59,341 bases of DNA from contig CALIZB010000051.1 of assembly GCA_938028625.1 (NCBI GenBank), forward strand, positions 1 to 59,341. Reading direction: 5' to 3'. The DNA is from an uncultured Bacteroidia bacterium (GTDB lineage Bacteria; Bacteroidota; Bacteroidia; JANWVE01). Shown piece after piece: positions 1-9,560 of this stretch; the stretch's first letter is position 1, and every line of letters starts with the position of its first letter. The position numbers and the translations under genes are program-made. The notes below the pieces were generated by a model that had not been told where the DNA came from, searched no databases, and was given only the letters and a program-made list of their open reading frames with translations.

Positions 1-1116
1 CTGTATCGTAAGGGTAAGCTATCCAAAGATAACATGATTATCTGCAACGGGTTCAAAGACGAAACCTATACAAGATATATCAGTGATTTAATCAATGATG
101 GGTTTCATAATACAATACCCATTTTGGATAATTTGGAAGAGTTGCGATTTTATGAAAAAAACATCAAAAAGAACTTTAAGGTAGGTATGCGCATAGCTAC
201 CGAAGAACGTCCTGATTTTCAGTTTTATACTTCTCGCTTAGGTATTCGTGCAGAACGCATCATGGATTTTTATTGGGACAGGATTAAAGAAAATCCCAAA
301 CTTGAATTCAAAGTACTGCACTTTTTTATCAACTCAGGAATTAAAGATGCGCCATACTATTGGGAACAGTTGGAAAAATGTGTGTATCTCTACTGCGAAC
401 TCAAAAAAGAATGTGAAACCTTGCAGTATTTAGATATTGGAGGTGGGTTTCCTTTCAAAAATACCCTTGCTTTTGAGTATGATTATGATTATATTGTCAA
501 TCAGATTGTACATTATATCAAAACTATATGTGAATCAGAAGGGGTTCGCGAACCTGATATTATTACAGAATTTGGGGCTTTTACCGTAGCTGAAAGCTCA
601 GGAGTTTTATTTGAAGTGCTGGGTAAAAAACAACAGAATGACCGAGAAAACTGGTTCATGATTGATGGCAGTCTTATCACAACTCTACCTGATATATGGG
701 CAACAAATCAACGTTTTATTCTCTTACCTATCAATAATTGGGACGCTCCTTATCAAAGAGTGAATATAGGTGGAATGACCTGTGACGGCGAAGATTACTA
801 TAATGCAGAAGTACATTTGCAGGAAATTTATATGCCCAAAACTAAAAAAGTGCAGTATATCGGATTTTTTCACACAGGAGCTTATCAGCAAACACTTGGC
901 GGCGTAGGAGGCGTGCATCATTGTTTAATTCCTACTCCAAAGCAAATAATTATTGACAAAGACGAACAAGGTGAATTTGTGATAAAACTATTTAGCCCTG
1001 AACAAAAACAAGAAGATGTTCTAAAAATACTTGGATATGACGATAAAGACAATTCCGAGAAGCCAATAAAAAAACCTGTCATTAAAAAAAATATCACGCT
1101 CACTCATAAAGAATAA
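1..1116 (+). CDS. speA: Arginine decarboxylase, biosynthetic type (5'-truncated)
   Basis: The frame is open from base 1, so the start lies before the window; 371 residues are visible. It is the C-terminal part of a PLP-dependent fold-type III decarboxylase that makes agmatine from arginine, the first step of a polyamine route. Visible motifs are ICNGFKD, the glycine loop LDIGGG, the strand ITEFGAF, and the conserved GGMTCDGED near the C-terminus; in this family the Cys-Asp pair of that motif contributes to the active site across the dimer interface. The N-terminal PLP-lysine region is outside the window. A weak hairpin overlaps the stop codon. Family assignment is secure; the choice of arginine rather than diaminopimelate rests on the ICNGFKD and CDGED motifs. 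Confidence 0.9.
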   Translation: MYRKGKLSKDNMIICNGFKDETYTRYISDLINDGFHNTIPILDNLEELRFYEKNIKKNFKVGMRIATEERPDFQFYTSRLGIRAERIMDFYWDRIKENPKLEFKVLHFFINSGIKDAPYYWEQLEKCVYLYCELKKECETLQYLDIGGGFPFKNTLAFEYDYDYIVNQIVHYIKTICESEGVREPDIITEFGAFTVAESSGVLFEVLGKKQQNDRENWFMIDGSLITTLPDIWATNQRFILLPINNWDAPYQRVNIGGMTCDGEDYYNAEVHLQEIYMPKTKKVQYIGFFHTGAYQQTLGGVGGVHHCLIPTPKQIIIDKDEQGEFVIKLFSPEQKQEDVLKILGYDDKDNSEKPIKKPVIKKNITLTHKE

Positions 1117-1130
1117 GCGTGAGATATCTT
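1094..1130 (+). terminator. Weak terminator-like hairpin after speA
   Basis: TCACGCT at 1094-1100 pairs with AGCGTGA at 1116-1122 around a 15-base loop containing the speA stop codon. The following bases are AT-rich but hold no long T-run, so termination is only plausible. Confidence 0.35.
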
Positions 1131-1149
1131 ATAATTTATTCAAATGTTT

Positions 1150-2409
1150 TTACTCTACTAGCATTTTTTTGGTGATTATACCTTGTTGGGTATAAAAAAC
1201 CGCCTGATAAATTCCTTTACTTAACAGAGAACAAGTGTGTGTATAGTAATTTAGTCCTATTTGTGCTTGTTGGGGAGACTCTAAAATAGTTTTTCCTGTT
1301 ATATCATATAGTTTGAGTGTGTAAGGTACAGCATCAGAAGTATTAAGATAATATCCTATTTGCTGGTTTTGATAAGTAAGTGCATTTACTTCAAAATAGC
1401 TTAGTCCTTGTGCATCTATACTTTGTACGCGAGAGTAATAATGGTTTCCATCTTTATCTTGAAAGTGGATACGATAGAAATTTGTGCCGTTGCAGGGCTT
1501 TTCATCAATATAGATGAACTTTAAAGCGTCTTGTTGCGATATGCCAAGTTCATAAAAATCTGTACCATTATGAGAACGTTCTAAATAATAAGTTCCTTGA
1601 ATATTCCCCTGATTTTGCCATTGAATAATGTTTTTACCTTGTACGTGGTTTGTCTGAAAATTTGCAAACAGATAGGGTAAACTGCTTGCTACACTCAATT
1701 GTATATCATCTACGGCAAAAGAAGGGTCTGAACCTAAACCGTCTGCGTTGTTATTCCATACAAAACCTATACGAAGAGTAGTAATATTCTCGCATGAAGC
1801 AGGTAAAGCAATAGAGAATGCTGTCCACCTACCTTGACCGAAACAAGTATTAGGTGTTTTAGCAGGGTCTACCAAAGCAACCCAAGTAGTACCGCCATCT
1901 ATACTGTATTGTACTGTGGCATTGTCCGTAGTACCTTGTCCATTTTCAATATAAACAAAAGACAAAGTAATTCCTGTTTGTCCTGTGGTATTGATATTAG
2001 GAGAGAATGCCCGCCTGCTTGTAGCAGGACTACCTCCTGAACAAAGATTAAAACTACAAGCATCATAAGCAGCGCCACAGTCACCGTTTATTCCAGCGCA
2101 TACAAAACAAGTACAAAAAGAAGCAGGGTTTGCACCTACATGCAGAGTAGGGTTAGAGCCACAACTTGCACTACAATTACCTGTACCTGTATTATTTTCA
2201 GCACAACTTACAAACCATTGGTTAGGTGCGGCACCATTTGTACCACCCGCATTATTCACGCCCCATGCGCCATTAGGACCAACATAAGCATTAGCAAAAC
2301 AGCCTTCTGTACAGCCATTACTAAAAGTTTCCGACCAGAATACCGTCTGACTGAAACTGCATAAAGACCAAAAGCAAGGTAAAAACAGAGTGATTATAAG
2401 TTTTTTCAT
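1150..2409 (-). CDS. Secreted cysteine-rich T9SS cargo protein, unknown function
   Basis: 419 residues. A signal peptide (MKKLIITLFLPCFWSLCSFSQ) precedes a domain with many cysteines, in patterns such as CTEGC, CSASC and CTCFVC within roughly residues 30-125. A beta-sandwich stretch ending in FAVDDIQL resembles MAM/jelly-roll domains of secreted Bacteroidota proteins. The last ~80 residues have the T9SS type A layout (VPYTLKLYDITGK, then LLSKGIYQAVF and a basic-hydrophobic end), although the usual YPNP motif is missing. It is therefore predicted to cross the outer membrane and be anchored or released. A TAGTTTTG promoter box lies 30 bases upstream. Ligand and role are unknown; structural disulfides are likely. 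Confidence 0.8.
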   Translation of the reverse strand: MKKLIITLFLPCFWSLCSFSQTVFWSETFSNGCTEGCFANAYVGPNGAWGVNNAGGTNGAAPNQWFVSCAENNTGTGNCSASCGSNPTLHVGANPASFCTCFVCAGINGDCGAAYDACSFNLCSGGSPATSRRAFSPNINTTGQTGITLSFVYIENGQGTTDNATVQYSIDGGTTWVALVDPAKTPNTCFGQGRWTAFSIALPASCENITTLRIGFVWNNNADGLGSDPSFAVDDIQLSVASSLPYLFANFQTNHVQGKNIIQWQNQGNIQGTYYLERSHNGTDFYELGISQQDALKFIYIDEKPCNGTNFYRIHFQDKDGNHYYSRVQSIDAQGLSYFEVNALTYQNQQIGYYLNTSDAVPYTLKLYDITGKTILESPQQAQIGLNYYTHTCSLLSKGIYQAVFYTQQGIITKKMLVE

Positions 2410-2438
2410 AGCAATAATGTTTTAACTTTAATATAACA

Positions 2439-2470
2439 CAAAACTAATAGAAAAAAATCAAAAAAGCAAG
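2439..2470 (-). promoter_or_regulatory. Bacteroidota-type promoter for the T9SS protein at 1150-2409
   Basis: On the minus strand TAGTTTTG (2446 to 2439) matches TAnnTTTG. CTTG (2470-2467) lies 20 bases upstream and matches three of four bases of the -33 TTTG element. Predicted leader is about 26 bases. Confidence 0.6.
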
Positions 2471-2529
2471 AGCGAAAGTAAGAAAAATACAAAAAATAGT
2501 TTATACTTTATGAAGGTTATATTTTCATT

Positions 2530-3099
2530 TCATAATAAACTTACCCAGTTCTGTATCATTTGTATACCATATTCTGTAAGTACCGATTCAGGGTGGAACT
2601 GTACGCTATACACGGGCTTATTTCTATACTGCATAGCCATAATCAAACCGTTTTTTGTTGTTGCGGTAATTTCAATATGTGCGGGGATATATGTATTATC
2701 TACCACTAATGAGTGATATCGCATAACATTTATTTCATTTGGGATATTTTTGAATATGCCTTTTTGCGCATGAATAATTTTACTTGTATAGCCATGTAAA
2801 GGTTCGGGAGCATGAATAATGTTCATCCCATTGGCATATCCAATCCATTGGTGTCCTAGGCAAACCCCCAGAACAGGAATATTGCGTTCTATAGCATAGT
2901 GATAGGCAAATTGTGCTTTGCCATGTTCAGGTCTGCCAGGTCCAGGAGAGATAACAAGACCCTCTAAATAAGGTAAAATACTCTGTAATTTATTTGTTTC
3001 ATAGTGAAAAAGCGTTTTTACTTCATTTTTAGTGCATTGTTTTATGTAATCTGTGAGCATATAGGTAAAACTATCTTCGTTATCTACTACTAAAATCAT
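2530..3099 (-). CDS. pabA/trpG: Anthranilate / aminodeoxychorismate synthase component II (glutamine amidotransferase)
   Basis: 189 residues, the usual length for a free-standing class I glutamine amidotransferase of the TrpG/PabA type. It opens with MILVVDNEDSFTY, then SPGPGRP, the nucleophile elbow GVCLGHQ (catalytic Cys) and the His-Glu pair in VQFHPES. It releases ammonia from glutamine for a partner chorismate-using synthase. No TrpE/PabB gene is visible in this window, so tryptophan and folate use cannot be told apart; many bacteria share one amidotransferase for both. Its ATG follows directly on the stop codon of the SanA-like gene and is preceded by AGGAGGAG, a strong Shine-Dalgarno sequence that is unusual here, suggesting translation late in an operon. 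Confidence 0.9.
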   Translation of the reverse strand: MILVVDNEDSFTYMLTDYIKQCTKNEVKTLFHYETNKLQSILPYLEGLVISPGPGRPEHGKAQFAYHYAIERNIPVLGVCLGHQWIGYANGMNIIHAPEPLHGYTSKIIHAQKGIFKNIPNEINVMRYHSLVVDNTYIPAHIEITATTKNGLIMAMQYRNKPVYSVQFHPESVLTEYGIQMIQNWVSLL

Positions 3100-3795
3100 T
3101 TATGCTCCTCCTTTTTCATGAATTTGAGCAGGTTCAGGAATTGTTACAGGTTTTCCCAAGTATTTAGGTTGTGTATGGAACACATACATAGCAAGTATAG
3201 CCTTCGCACAAGCAAAGTATTCTCTAATATGCGTTTTGTAATCATACTGTAAAGGAACATCTTTTGCCACATAACCTATACAAGACATTTTAGCGTGATT
3301 AGCAATAAACAAAGCTCTGGCTACATGAAAATCTTGTGAAACGATAATACAGTTGTTTTGCCCAAAAACTTTTTTACAGCGAATAACAGAGTCTAATGTA
3401 TGAACACCTGCATAATCCAAAATAATAGCGTTTTTAGGAACGCCTCTTTCTATAAGGGCATGTTGCATATCGCGCGGTTCGTTATAGTGAATACTTCGGT
3501 TATCTCCACTGACTAAAAGATAGCTTACTTTTCCTGAAAAATACAGTTTACAAGCGGCATCTATACGATAATCAAAATAAAGATTATGTTGGTGATGGTT
3601 TACATAACGGCTTGTGCCAAGTATCAGTGCCACTTTATGATAGGGTACATCTTCGGTACGGATATACATCTGCTTTTGGGTGGTATAGCGGATATGCCAT
3701 TTGGAAAAAAGCAGAAACCCTGTTACAAAAAGCATTCCTGCAAGCCCCGCGTATAAAAATCTCCACAAAAGTTTTAGCCACAATACTTTGTACAT
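3100..3795 (-). CDS. SanA/YdcF-like DUF218 membrane-anchored protein
   Basis: 231 residues from the start I chose (MYKVLWLKLLWRF). The open frame extends 52 codons further upstream but would overlap the aminotransferase gene by 110 bases, and the chosen start puts a single membrane anchor (GLAGMLFVTGFLLF) near the N-terminus. The DUF218 body follows, with VALILGTS, LLVSGDN, the DY/YAGVHTLDSV segment and IIVSQDFHVARA. E. coli SanA affects envelope barrier function and vancomycin exclusion at high temperature; DUF218 proteins are thought to act on cell-envelope or lipid-linked substrates, but the reaction is not firmly known. It lies between aspartate aminotransferase and the amidotransferase in a leftward operon. 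Confidence 0.8.
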   Translation of the reverse strand: MYKVLWLKLLWRFLYAGLAGMLFVTGFLLFSKWHIRYTTQKQMYIRTEDVPYHKVALILGTSRYVNHHQHNLYFDYRIDAACKLYFSGKVSYLLVSGDNRSIHYNEPRDMQHALIERGVPKNAIILDYAGVHTLDSVIRCKKVFGQNNCIIVSQDFHVARALFIANHAKMSCIGYVAKDVPLQYDYKTHIREYFACAKAILAMYVFHTQPKYLGKPVTIPEPAQIHEKGGA

Positions 3796-3841
3796 GTATG
3801 CTGTGTGTTTACGTAGGTAAAAGGATAAAAGTTCAGAGAGT

Positions 3842-5047
3842 TTATTTTTTGAGTTTAGAAAGGCTGTATTGTATTCTTTGCATACCTTTTTGGATATTTT
3901 CATCAGAAGTAGCAAAAGAAATACGGAGATATTCTGGTGCGCCAAATGCACCTCCGTCCACTAAGGCTACGTAACTATCCTCTAATATAAAAGTACATAA
4001 ATCATAGCTATTGTGAATAATTTTACCATTAGGGGTAGTTGTACCAAGATAATAGCTAATTTTAGGGAACAAATAAAATGCACCTTCGGGTTCGTTAATT
4101 TCTATATGAGGGATATTTTTAGCAAGAGAAACAATAAGATTTTTTCTCTGTTCAAAGATGCGGTTCATTTCTTGGCAAGAGGTTCTATCTCCTGCTACGG
4201 CGGCTAATGCGGCACGCTGCGCGATACTGCACGCTCCTGACGTAAATTGACCTTGATATTTTTCGCAAGCCTGTGCTATCCAAAGTGGTGCGCCCATATA
4301 GCCAATTCTCCAACCCGTCATAGCAAAACCTTTGGATACTCCATTTATTGTAATCACTTTATCCAATATCTTCGGATTTGAACCAATGCTTTCATGCTTG
4401 CCAATAAAATTAATATACTCATAAATCTCATCACTAATAATGTATAAATTTGGATACTGTACAAAAAGTTCTGCAAAAGTATCTAACTCTTTACGCGTGT
4501 ACACCGTACCCGCAGGATTAGACGGCGATGAGAATATAAAAACTCTACTTTTTTCACTTAAGACGGCTTTTATTTGCTCAGGAGTAACTTTAAAGTCATT
4601 TTTTATATCGCCTTCTATAAATATGCTTTTACCACCTGTCAATTTCACTATTTCAGAGTAACTCACCCAATATGGTGTAGGAATAATCACTTCCTCACCT
4701 GGATTAACTAATACATGCAGTACATTAGCGATACATTGTTTTGCTCCCGTAGAAACTATAATCTGTTCAGGAGTATAAAGGAGATTATTTTCATACCTGA
4801 ATTTTTCACTGATTGCTTTGCGCAGGTCAGGTATGCCTGCCACAGGCGGATAATGCGTAAAGCCCTCACGGATAGCTTCAATAGCGGCATTACGGATATG
4901 TACAGGGGTATCAAAGTCAGGTTCACCAATACTTAAATTGATTACATCTTTACCTTCTGCTTTTAAAGCACGGCTGCGCTTGGTCATAGCAATAGCTTGG
5001 GATTCTTCTAAAATTTGTATTCGGTCTGCGCCTTTATATGTACTCAT
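3842..5047 (-). CDS. aspC: Aspartate aminotransferase, PLP-dependent class I
   Basis: 401 residues. Recognisable features are NLSIGEPDFDTP, the substrate loop SSPSNPAGT, SDEIYEYI (PLP-ring Asp and Tyr), the Schiff-base lysine in VSKGFAMTGWRIGY, and the C-terminal LRISFA arginine that binds the substrate carboxylate. This is the class I-gamma layout found in bacterial enzymes that also take aromatic amino acids or prephenate. The start MSTYKG is preferred to one five codons upstream because a TACTTTTG promoter box lies at 5059-5052, overlapping any longer 5' end. It heads a leftward operon with the SanA-like and pabA/trpG genes. Confidence 0.92.
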   Translation of the reverse strand: MSTYKGADRIQILEESQAIAMTKRSRALKAEGKDVINLSIGEPDFDTPVHIRNAAIEAIREGFTHYPPVAGIPDLRKAISEKFRYENNLLYTPEQIIVSTGAKQCIANVLHVLVNPGEEVIIPTPYWVSYSEIVKLTGGKSIFIEGDIKNDFKVTPEQIKAVLSEKSRVFIFSSPSNPAGTVYTRKELDTFAELFVQYPNLYIISDEIYEYINFIGKHESIGSNPKILDKVITINGVSKGFAMTGWRIGYMGAPLWIAQACEKYQGQFTSGACSIAQRAALAAVAGDRTSCQEMNRIFEQRKNLIVSLAKNIPHIEINEPEGAFYLFPKISYYLGTTTPNGKIIHNSYDLCTFILEDSYVALVDGGAFGAPEYLRISFATSDENIQKGMQRIQYSLSKLKK

Positions 5048-5051
5048 GTAA

Positions 5052-5059
5052 CAAAAGTA
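5052..5059 (-). promoter_or_regulatory. -7 promoter box TACTTTTG for aspC
   Basis: Exact TAnnTTTG on the minus strand, four bases before the aspC ATG. No clear TTTG lies 19-21 bases upstream. The predicted mRNA is nearly leaderless. Confidence 0.5.
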
Positions 5060-5136
5060 CAATTTTTTTGTTTTTATAGAGAAAAAACGTTCTAATAAGC
5101 ATAAACATTGTTTTACATTTTATTTTTACACAAACC

Positions 5137-5167
5137 TTTGAAATACGGTTTTTTATATGTAATTTTG
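5137..5167 (+). promoter_or_regulatory. Consensus Bacteroidota promoter of fusA
   Basis: TTTG at 5137-5140, exactly 19 bases, then TAATTTTG at 5160-5167. Both elements match the Bacteroidota consensus perfectly. Transcription should begin near 5171, giving fusA a leader of about 58 bases, one of the longest in the window. Confidence 0.9.
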
Positions 5168-5228
5168 CACCCGCAAATACAAAATAATTTTTGTAAAAAA
5201 ATTACGATTCTTATACAAATAAACAATT

Positions 5229-7346
5229 ATGGCAAAAATCAAAGACTTGAATTTTCTGCGCAATATCGGTATCATGGCGCATATTGATGCAGGAAAGACA
5301 ACTACCACAGAACGTATTCTGTTTTATACAGGGGTAGTGCATAAGATGGGTGAGGTACATGACGGTGCCGCTACTATGGACTGGATGGAACAGGAAAAAG
5401 AAAGAGGAATTACTATTACTTCTGCTGCCACCACTTGTACATGGAAATACAGAGGTGAAGAGTTCCAGATTAACATTATTGATACTCCTGGACACGTAGA
5501 CTTTACCGTAGAAGTAGAGCGTTCTTTACGCGTATTAGACGGCGCAGTAGCTTTGTTCTGTGCGGTAGGAGGGGTAGAACCTCAATCTGAAACTGTATGG
5601 CGTCAGGCAAACAAATATAAAGTACCCCGCCTATGTTTTGTAAATAAAATGGATAGACCTGGTGCCAACTTCTTCAAAGTAGTAAAAGAAATCCGTGAGA
5701 TGCTTGGGGCAAAAGCAGTGCCTCTGCAAGTACCTATCGGTGATGAAGATACATTCAGAGGTGTGGTAGACCTGGTGCGTAATCAGGCTATTATATGGAA
5801 TGAACATGATCAGGGTATGACTTTTACCGAAGTTCCTACTCCTGACGAACTTAAAGACTTGGTTGAGAAATATAGAAATGAGCTTTTTGAAGCCGTTGCC
5901 GAATTTGATGATACTCTATTAGAAAAATATCTTGGTGGAGAAGAAATTACCGAAGACGAAGTGCGCGCTGCGGTTCGTAAAGCTACTATTTCTATGTCCA
6001 TCTTCCCTGTACTCTGCGGTTCTGCTTTCAAGAACAAAGGAGTTCAAACTATGCTTGACGCAGTAACTTCTTATTTGCCCTCGCCATTAGACCTGCCCCC
6101 CGTAGAAGGTGTAAATCCGAATACAAATGAAAAAGAAATCCGTAAAACTAGTGAAGATGAACCTTTTGCAGGATTGGCTTTCAAAATTATGACTGACCCT
6201 TATGTGGGAAGATTAGCCTTTCTGAGAGTATATTCAGGAAAATTAGATGCAGGTTCTTATGTACTCAACACTCGTACAGGTGAAAAAGAGCGTATTTCTC
6301 GCTTAATTCAAATGCACGCTAACCGTCAGAACCCTATTGATTATGTATCTGCGGGAGACATTGCCGCGGCTGTAGGTTTCAAAAATATCCGTACAGGTGA
6401 TACGCTTTGTTTAGTAGAAAAACCCATTCGCTTGGAGTCTATTGAGTTTGCTAAACCTGTTATTGACATGGCATTAGAACCAAAAACTCAAGCAGATGTA
6501 GAAAAAATGAGTATTGCACTCCAAAAACTTGCAGAAGAAGACCCGACTTTCCGTGTAAAAACAGATGAAGAAACGGGGCAGACTATTATCTCAGGTATGG
6601 GTGAACTTCATCTTGAAATTATTGTAGACCGCTTAAAGCGTGAATTCAAGGTAGAAGCGAATCAGGGACAACCCCAAGTGGCTTACCGTGAAGCGATTAC
6701 GAAAACAGTTTCTAAACGCGTAGTATTCAAAAAACAAACCGGTGGTAAAGGTAAATTTGCAGATGTTGCCGTAGAAATAGGACCTCGTGAAGATAACCAA
6801 TTAGGGTTAGAGTTTATCAATGCTATTGTGGGCGGTGCTATTCCAAAAGAATTTATTCCTTCAGTAGAGAAAGGTATCAAAAATGCTATGCAGAATGGCG
6901 TTTTGGCAGGATACGAAGTAATGGCACTAAAAGTACGCTTGTTTGACGGCAGTTATCACGCAGTAGATAGTGATGCACTTTCTTTTGAAATTGCAGGTAG
7001 AATGGCATACAAACAATGCTGTTTAGAAGCCGCACCTATTATTCTTGAACCTATCATGTCTGTGGAGGTGGTTACACCCGAAGAGTACATGGGTGATATT
7101 ATTGGTGATTTGAACCGCCGTAGAGGTATTATGGAAGGTACAGATACCAAAGGGAACGCGCAGGTAATTAAAGCCAAAGTACCGTTAAGTGAAATGTTTG
7201 GTTATGTAACCACTCTTCGTACTATTACTTCGGGACGTGCCGCTTCAACTATGGTATTCTCTCATTATGCGGAAGCACCTAAAAATATCTCTGAAGAAGT
7301 TATTGCTAAAAACAAAGGTAAAAAAGTTCTTGCAGAAGACGAATAG
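5229..7346 (+). CDS. fusA: Translation elongation factor G
   Basis: 705 residues, normal for EF-G. It is the GTPase that drives tRNA-mRNA translocation and, with RRF, ribosome recycling. GTPase motifs are clear: P-loop [12 protein letters not shown], switch [11 protein letters not shown], and NKMD. They are followed by EF-G domains II-V, including the domain IV segment with GGKGKFADV and the domain V segment [13 protein letters not shown]. It has its own strong promoter and a strong terminator, so it is transcribed alone rather than in a str operon with rpsL, rpsG and tuf. EF-G paralogs exist in many Bacteroidota; this one has all standard motifs and looks like an active housekeeping copy. 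Confidence 0.98.
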   Translation: MAKIKDLNFLRNIGIMAHIDAGKTTTTERILFYTGVVHKMGEVHDGAATMDWMEQEKERGITITSAATTCTWKYRGEEFQINIIDTPGHVDFTVEVERSLRVLDGAVALFCAVGGVEPQSETVWRQANKYKVPRLCFVNKMDRPGANFFKVVKEIREMLGAKAVPLQVPIGDEDTFRGVVDLVRNQAIIWNEHDQGMTFTEVPTPDELKDLVEKYRNELFEAVAEFDDTLLEKYLGGEEITEDEVRAAVRKATISMSIFPVLCGSAFKNKGVQTMLDAVTSYLPSPLDLPPVEGVNPNTNEKEIRKTSEDEPFAGLAFKIMTDPYVGRLAFLRVYSGKLDAGSYVLNTRTGEKERISRLIQMHANRQNPIDYVSAGDIAAAVGFKNIRTGDTLCLVEKPIRLESIEFAKPVIDMALEPKTQADVEKMSIALQKLAEEDPTFRVKTDEETGQTIISGMGELHLEIIVDRLKREFKVEANQGQPQVAYREAITKTVSKRVVFKKQTGGKGKFADVAVEIGPREDNQLGLEFINAIVGGAIPKEFIPSVEKGIKNAMQNGVLAGYEVMALKVRLFDGSYHAVDSDALSFEIAGRMAYKQCCLEAAPIILEPIMSVEVVTPEEYMGDIIGDLNRRRGIMEGTDTKGNAQVIKAKVPLSEMFGYVTTLRTITSGRAASTMVFSHYAEAPKNISEEVIAKNKGKKVLAEDE

Positions 7347-7368
7347 TTTATCATATACATATACACAT

Positions 7369-7405
7369 ACGGGAGTGTCAGAAATGACAACTCCCGTTTT
7401 ATTTT
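7369..7405 (+). terminator. Rho-independent terminator of fusA
   Basis: ACGGGAGTGTCA (7369-7380), loop GAAA, and TGACAACTCCCGT (7385-7397) form a GC-rich stem with one bulge, closed by a GNRA-type tetraloop and followed by TTTTATTTTA. Confidence 0.9.
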
Positions 7406-7439
7406 ACTTCAAAAATTGAATAAGAGAATTATTGTATGA

Positions 7440-8876
7440 CTAATTAAGTGCTTCCTGCATCATTTGATTGACTAATTTGGGATTTGCCTTGCCACCTGAT
7501 GCTTTCATTACTTGTCCTACTAAAAAGCCGAGAATACCTGTTTTTCCGTTTTTGTATTCCTGTACCTGTGCAGGGAATTTTTGTATAATGTTTTCAATGA
7601 GTGGTTTCAGGTCTTCAGTATTACTTTGTTGGAGGACGCCTTTTTGGGTAGCAATTTCTAGTGCCGATAAACTCGGATTTTTAAGCATCTCTATGAAAAC
7701 AACTTCTTTTGCGGCGGTAGTAGAGATTTTATCTTGTATGATAAGTTCTATAATTTGAGCAATATGTGCAGGTGTAAGCGGAAACTGTTGTATATGTGTT
7801 GCAGTTTCATTAAGATAGGTTTTAATGGGTCCCATTACCCAGTTAGCAGATTGTTTCGGATTTTGAGAGACCTTTACAAGCTCTTCAAAATAATCGCTGA
7901 TTTCTTTTTGTTCAAGGATAGTAGTAGCTTCAAAATCAGAGAGTTTTAGTTCTTTGGTGTATTTTTCATAGCGCTGGGCAGGCAGAGCGGGAAGGCTGTT
8001 TGCCAAGTGCTGAATGTAACTGTCTTCTATCTGTAAAGGGAGCAAGTCAGGTTCAGGAAAATAGCGGTAGTCATGGGCAGTTTCTTTGGTACGCATGGAC
8101 GAAGTTGTGCCTGAAACGGGGTCAAAGTTACGGGTTTCTTGTTCTATTGTGCCTCCCGCTTCATAAATTTGAGTTTGTCGCTGAATTTCATATTCAATGG
8201 CACGTTCTACATTGCGAATAGAATTTAGGTTTTTAATTTCTGTACGGGTTCTGAAATTAGTTTCACCTTTTAATCTTACAGAAACGTTTACATCACAGCG
8301 CAGGCTTCCCTCTTCCATGTTACCGTCACAAATGTCTAAATAACGGACAATTTTACGGATTTCAGTGATATAGGCAGCCGCTTCCTGAGCAGAACGCATA
8401 TCTGGTTTGGATACAATTTCAATTAGGGGTACGCCTGCACGATTGAGGTCAATTAAAGTATCAAATGGGTCTTGGTCATGAATAGATTTACCTGCGTCCT
8501 CTTCTAAATGGATACGCTGAATGCCTATACGTTTGATGTATTCTCCTACTTTTATATCAATATATCCTTCGGTACAGATAGGCGTTTTATCTTGTGTCGT
8601 TTGGTAGCCTTTGGGCAAATCAGGATAAAAATAGTTTTTGCGAGCAAAATAACAATGTTTATCAATTTGACAATGGGTAACAATTCCCATTTTTATAGCC
8701 AGTTCTACTGATTTTTTATTCATTTTGGGTAGGGTACCAGGGTGTCCCAAGGAAATAGCAGATACGTTAGTATTGGGTTCATCACCAAAAGCGGCGTTGT
8801 CTGCACAAAAAGCCTTGCTTTGGGTAAGTAACTGGGCGTGTATTTCCAATCCTATAATGGCTTCATACGTTTTCAT
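7440..8876 (-). CDS. gatB: Asp-tRNA(Asn)/Glu-tRNA(Gln) amidotransferase subunit B
   Basis: 478 residues, normal for GatB. The N-terminal cradle/kinase domain shows IGLEIHAQLLTQSKAFC, KNYFYPDLPKGYQ and RCDVNVSVR; the C-terminal YqeY-like tail domain ends with GFLVGQVMKASGGKANP. GatB phosphorylates the misacylated tRNA carboxylate and accepts ammonia from GatA. The gatA and gatC genes are not in this window, so gatB stands alone, which is common in Bacteroidota. The start MKTYEAIIG is fixed by a TATTTTTG box eight bases upstream. Confidence 0.97.
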   Translation of the reverse strand: MKTYEAIIGLEIHAQLLTQSKAFCADNAAFGDEPNTNVSAISLGHPGTLPKMNKKSVELAIKMGIVTHCQIDKHCYFARKNYFYPDLPKGYQTTQDKTPICTEGYIDIKVGEYIKRIGIQRIHLEEDAGKSIHDQDPFDTLIDLNRAGVPLIEIVSKPDMRSAQEAAAYITEIRKIVRYLDICDGNMEEGSLRCDVNVSVRLKGETNFRTRTEIKNLNSIRNVERAIEYEIQRQTQIYEAGGTIEQETRNFDPVSGTTSSMRTKETAHDYRYFPEPDLLPLQIEDSYIQHLANSLPALPAQRYEKYTKELKLSDFEATTILEQKEISDYFEELVKVSQNPKQSANWVMGPIKTYLNETATHIQQFPLTPAHIAQIIELIIQDKISTTAAKEVVFIEMLKNPSLSALEIATQKGVLQQSNTEDLKPLIENIIQKFPAQVQEYKNGKTGILGFLVGQVMKASGGKANPKLVNQMMQEALN

Positions 8877-8883
8877 GAGGGTA

Positions 8884-8891
8884 CAAAAATA
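8884..8891 (-). promoter_or_regulatory. -7 promoter box TATTTTTG for gatB
   Basis: Exact TAnnTTTG on the minus strand with seven bases between the box and the ATG; predicted leader about four bases. No TTTG is seen at the usual -33 spacing. Confidence 0.5.
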
Positions 8892-8903
8892 CAGTTTTTC
8901 CCA

Positions 8904-9488
8904 TTATTGATTGAACATTTCTTTGATTTGTTGGTTTAGAGCTTCGTTAATCTCGGGTTGCAACGGAATATTCATTCGGGGTTTGTCTATTTTAAGACTG
9001 ATTAGCTCCTCGAAAGCCTTTTGCATGTAATAAGGTACAGTGATTCGGATACTTTCATGAAAATCATACATAAATACATACACTAATATCGGATAATGAT
9101 GATGCACATAATAATCCTTGATGTTGTGCCAGAGAACGCAGTTTCTTGGCGACTCGTAAATACTAGTAACTATTCCTTTGTTTGTAACCAATATCATAGC
9201 TCCGTAAGTAAGTGCATGATAAGTGAGTATTGCACCTATAAAAGTAAATACAGAAAAAAACATCAGACTGGAATTAGAGTAGGTAATGGCATACAGGCAG
9301 ACTAATACACAGCCTGCTATAATTACAGCTAGGGCAATGGCATAAAATACTACGCGCGGGCGTTTCCACTGAAAAATTACATCTCTGTGCCGTAAACGGA
9401 ACAAAAATGCTATTAAAAACCATAAAGGAGCTACGAGTACAGAATATACCATCAAGCTATATTGAAGTACTTCTACATAAGAAAGCAT
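8904..9488 (-). CDS. Integral membrane protein with PH-like cytoplasmic region, unknown
   Basis: 194 residues from MLSYVEVLQ. Three hydrophobic segments occupy about residues 10-32, 46-67 and 72-97. The remaining ~95 residues are soluble and begin ILVTNKGIVTSIYESPRNCVLWHNIKDYYV, a pattern like the bacterial PH-like domains of small membrane proteins (a strand, then LWxxIxxYxV); this resemblance is only an inference. The start is set by a TATATTTG box at 9514-9507; the longer frame beginning at 9509 would start inside that box. I recognise no specific family. Confidence 0.65.
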   Translation of the reverse strand: MLSYVEVLQYSLMVYSVLVAPLWFLIAFLFRLRHRDVIFQWKRPRVVFYAIALAVIIAGCVLVCLYAITYSNSSLMFFSVFTFIGAILTYHALTYGAMILVTNKGIVTSIYESPRNCVLWHNIKDYYVHHHYPILVYVFMYDFHESIRITVPYYMQKAFEELISLKIDKPRMNIPLQPEINEALNQQIKEMFNQ

Positions 9489-9506
9489 AATTACAGTCTG
9501 ACACAA

Positions 9507-9514
9507 CAAATATA
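9507..9514 (-). promoter_or_regulatory. -7 promoter box TATATTTG for the membrane protein at 8904-9488
   Basis: Exact TAnnTTTG on the minus strand. It predicts a 15-base leader and excludes the upstream ATG as start. Confidence 0.5.
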
Positions 9515-9560
9515 CAAAAAATTTATTAGCGAAAGTTCTGTAAAAAATTATTTTTTATGG

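Noticed and set aside
5052-5062. Longer start for aspC at 5062
   Set aside because: It would put the start upstream of the TACTTTTG promoter box; the added residues (MYFCY) are not family-like.
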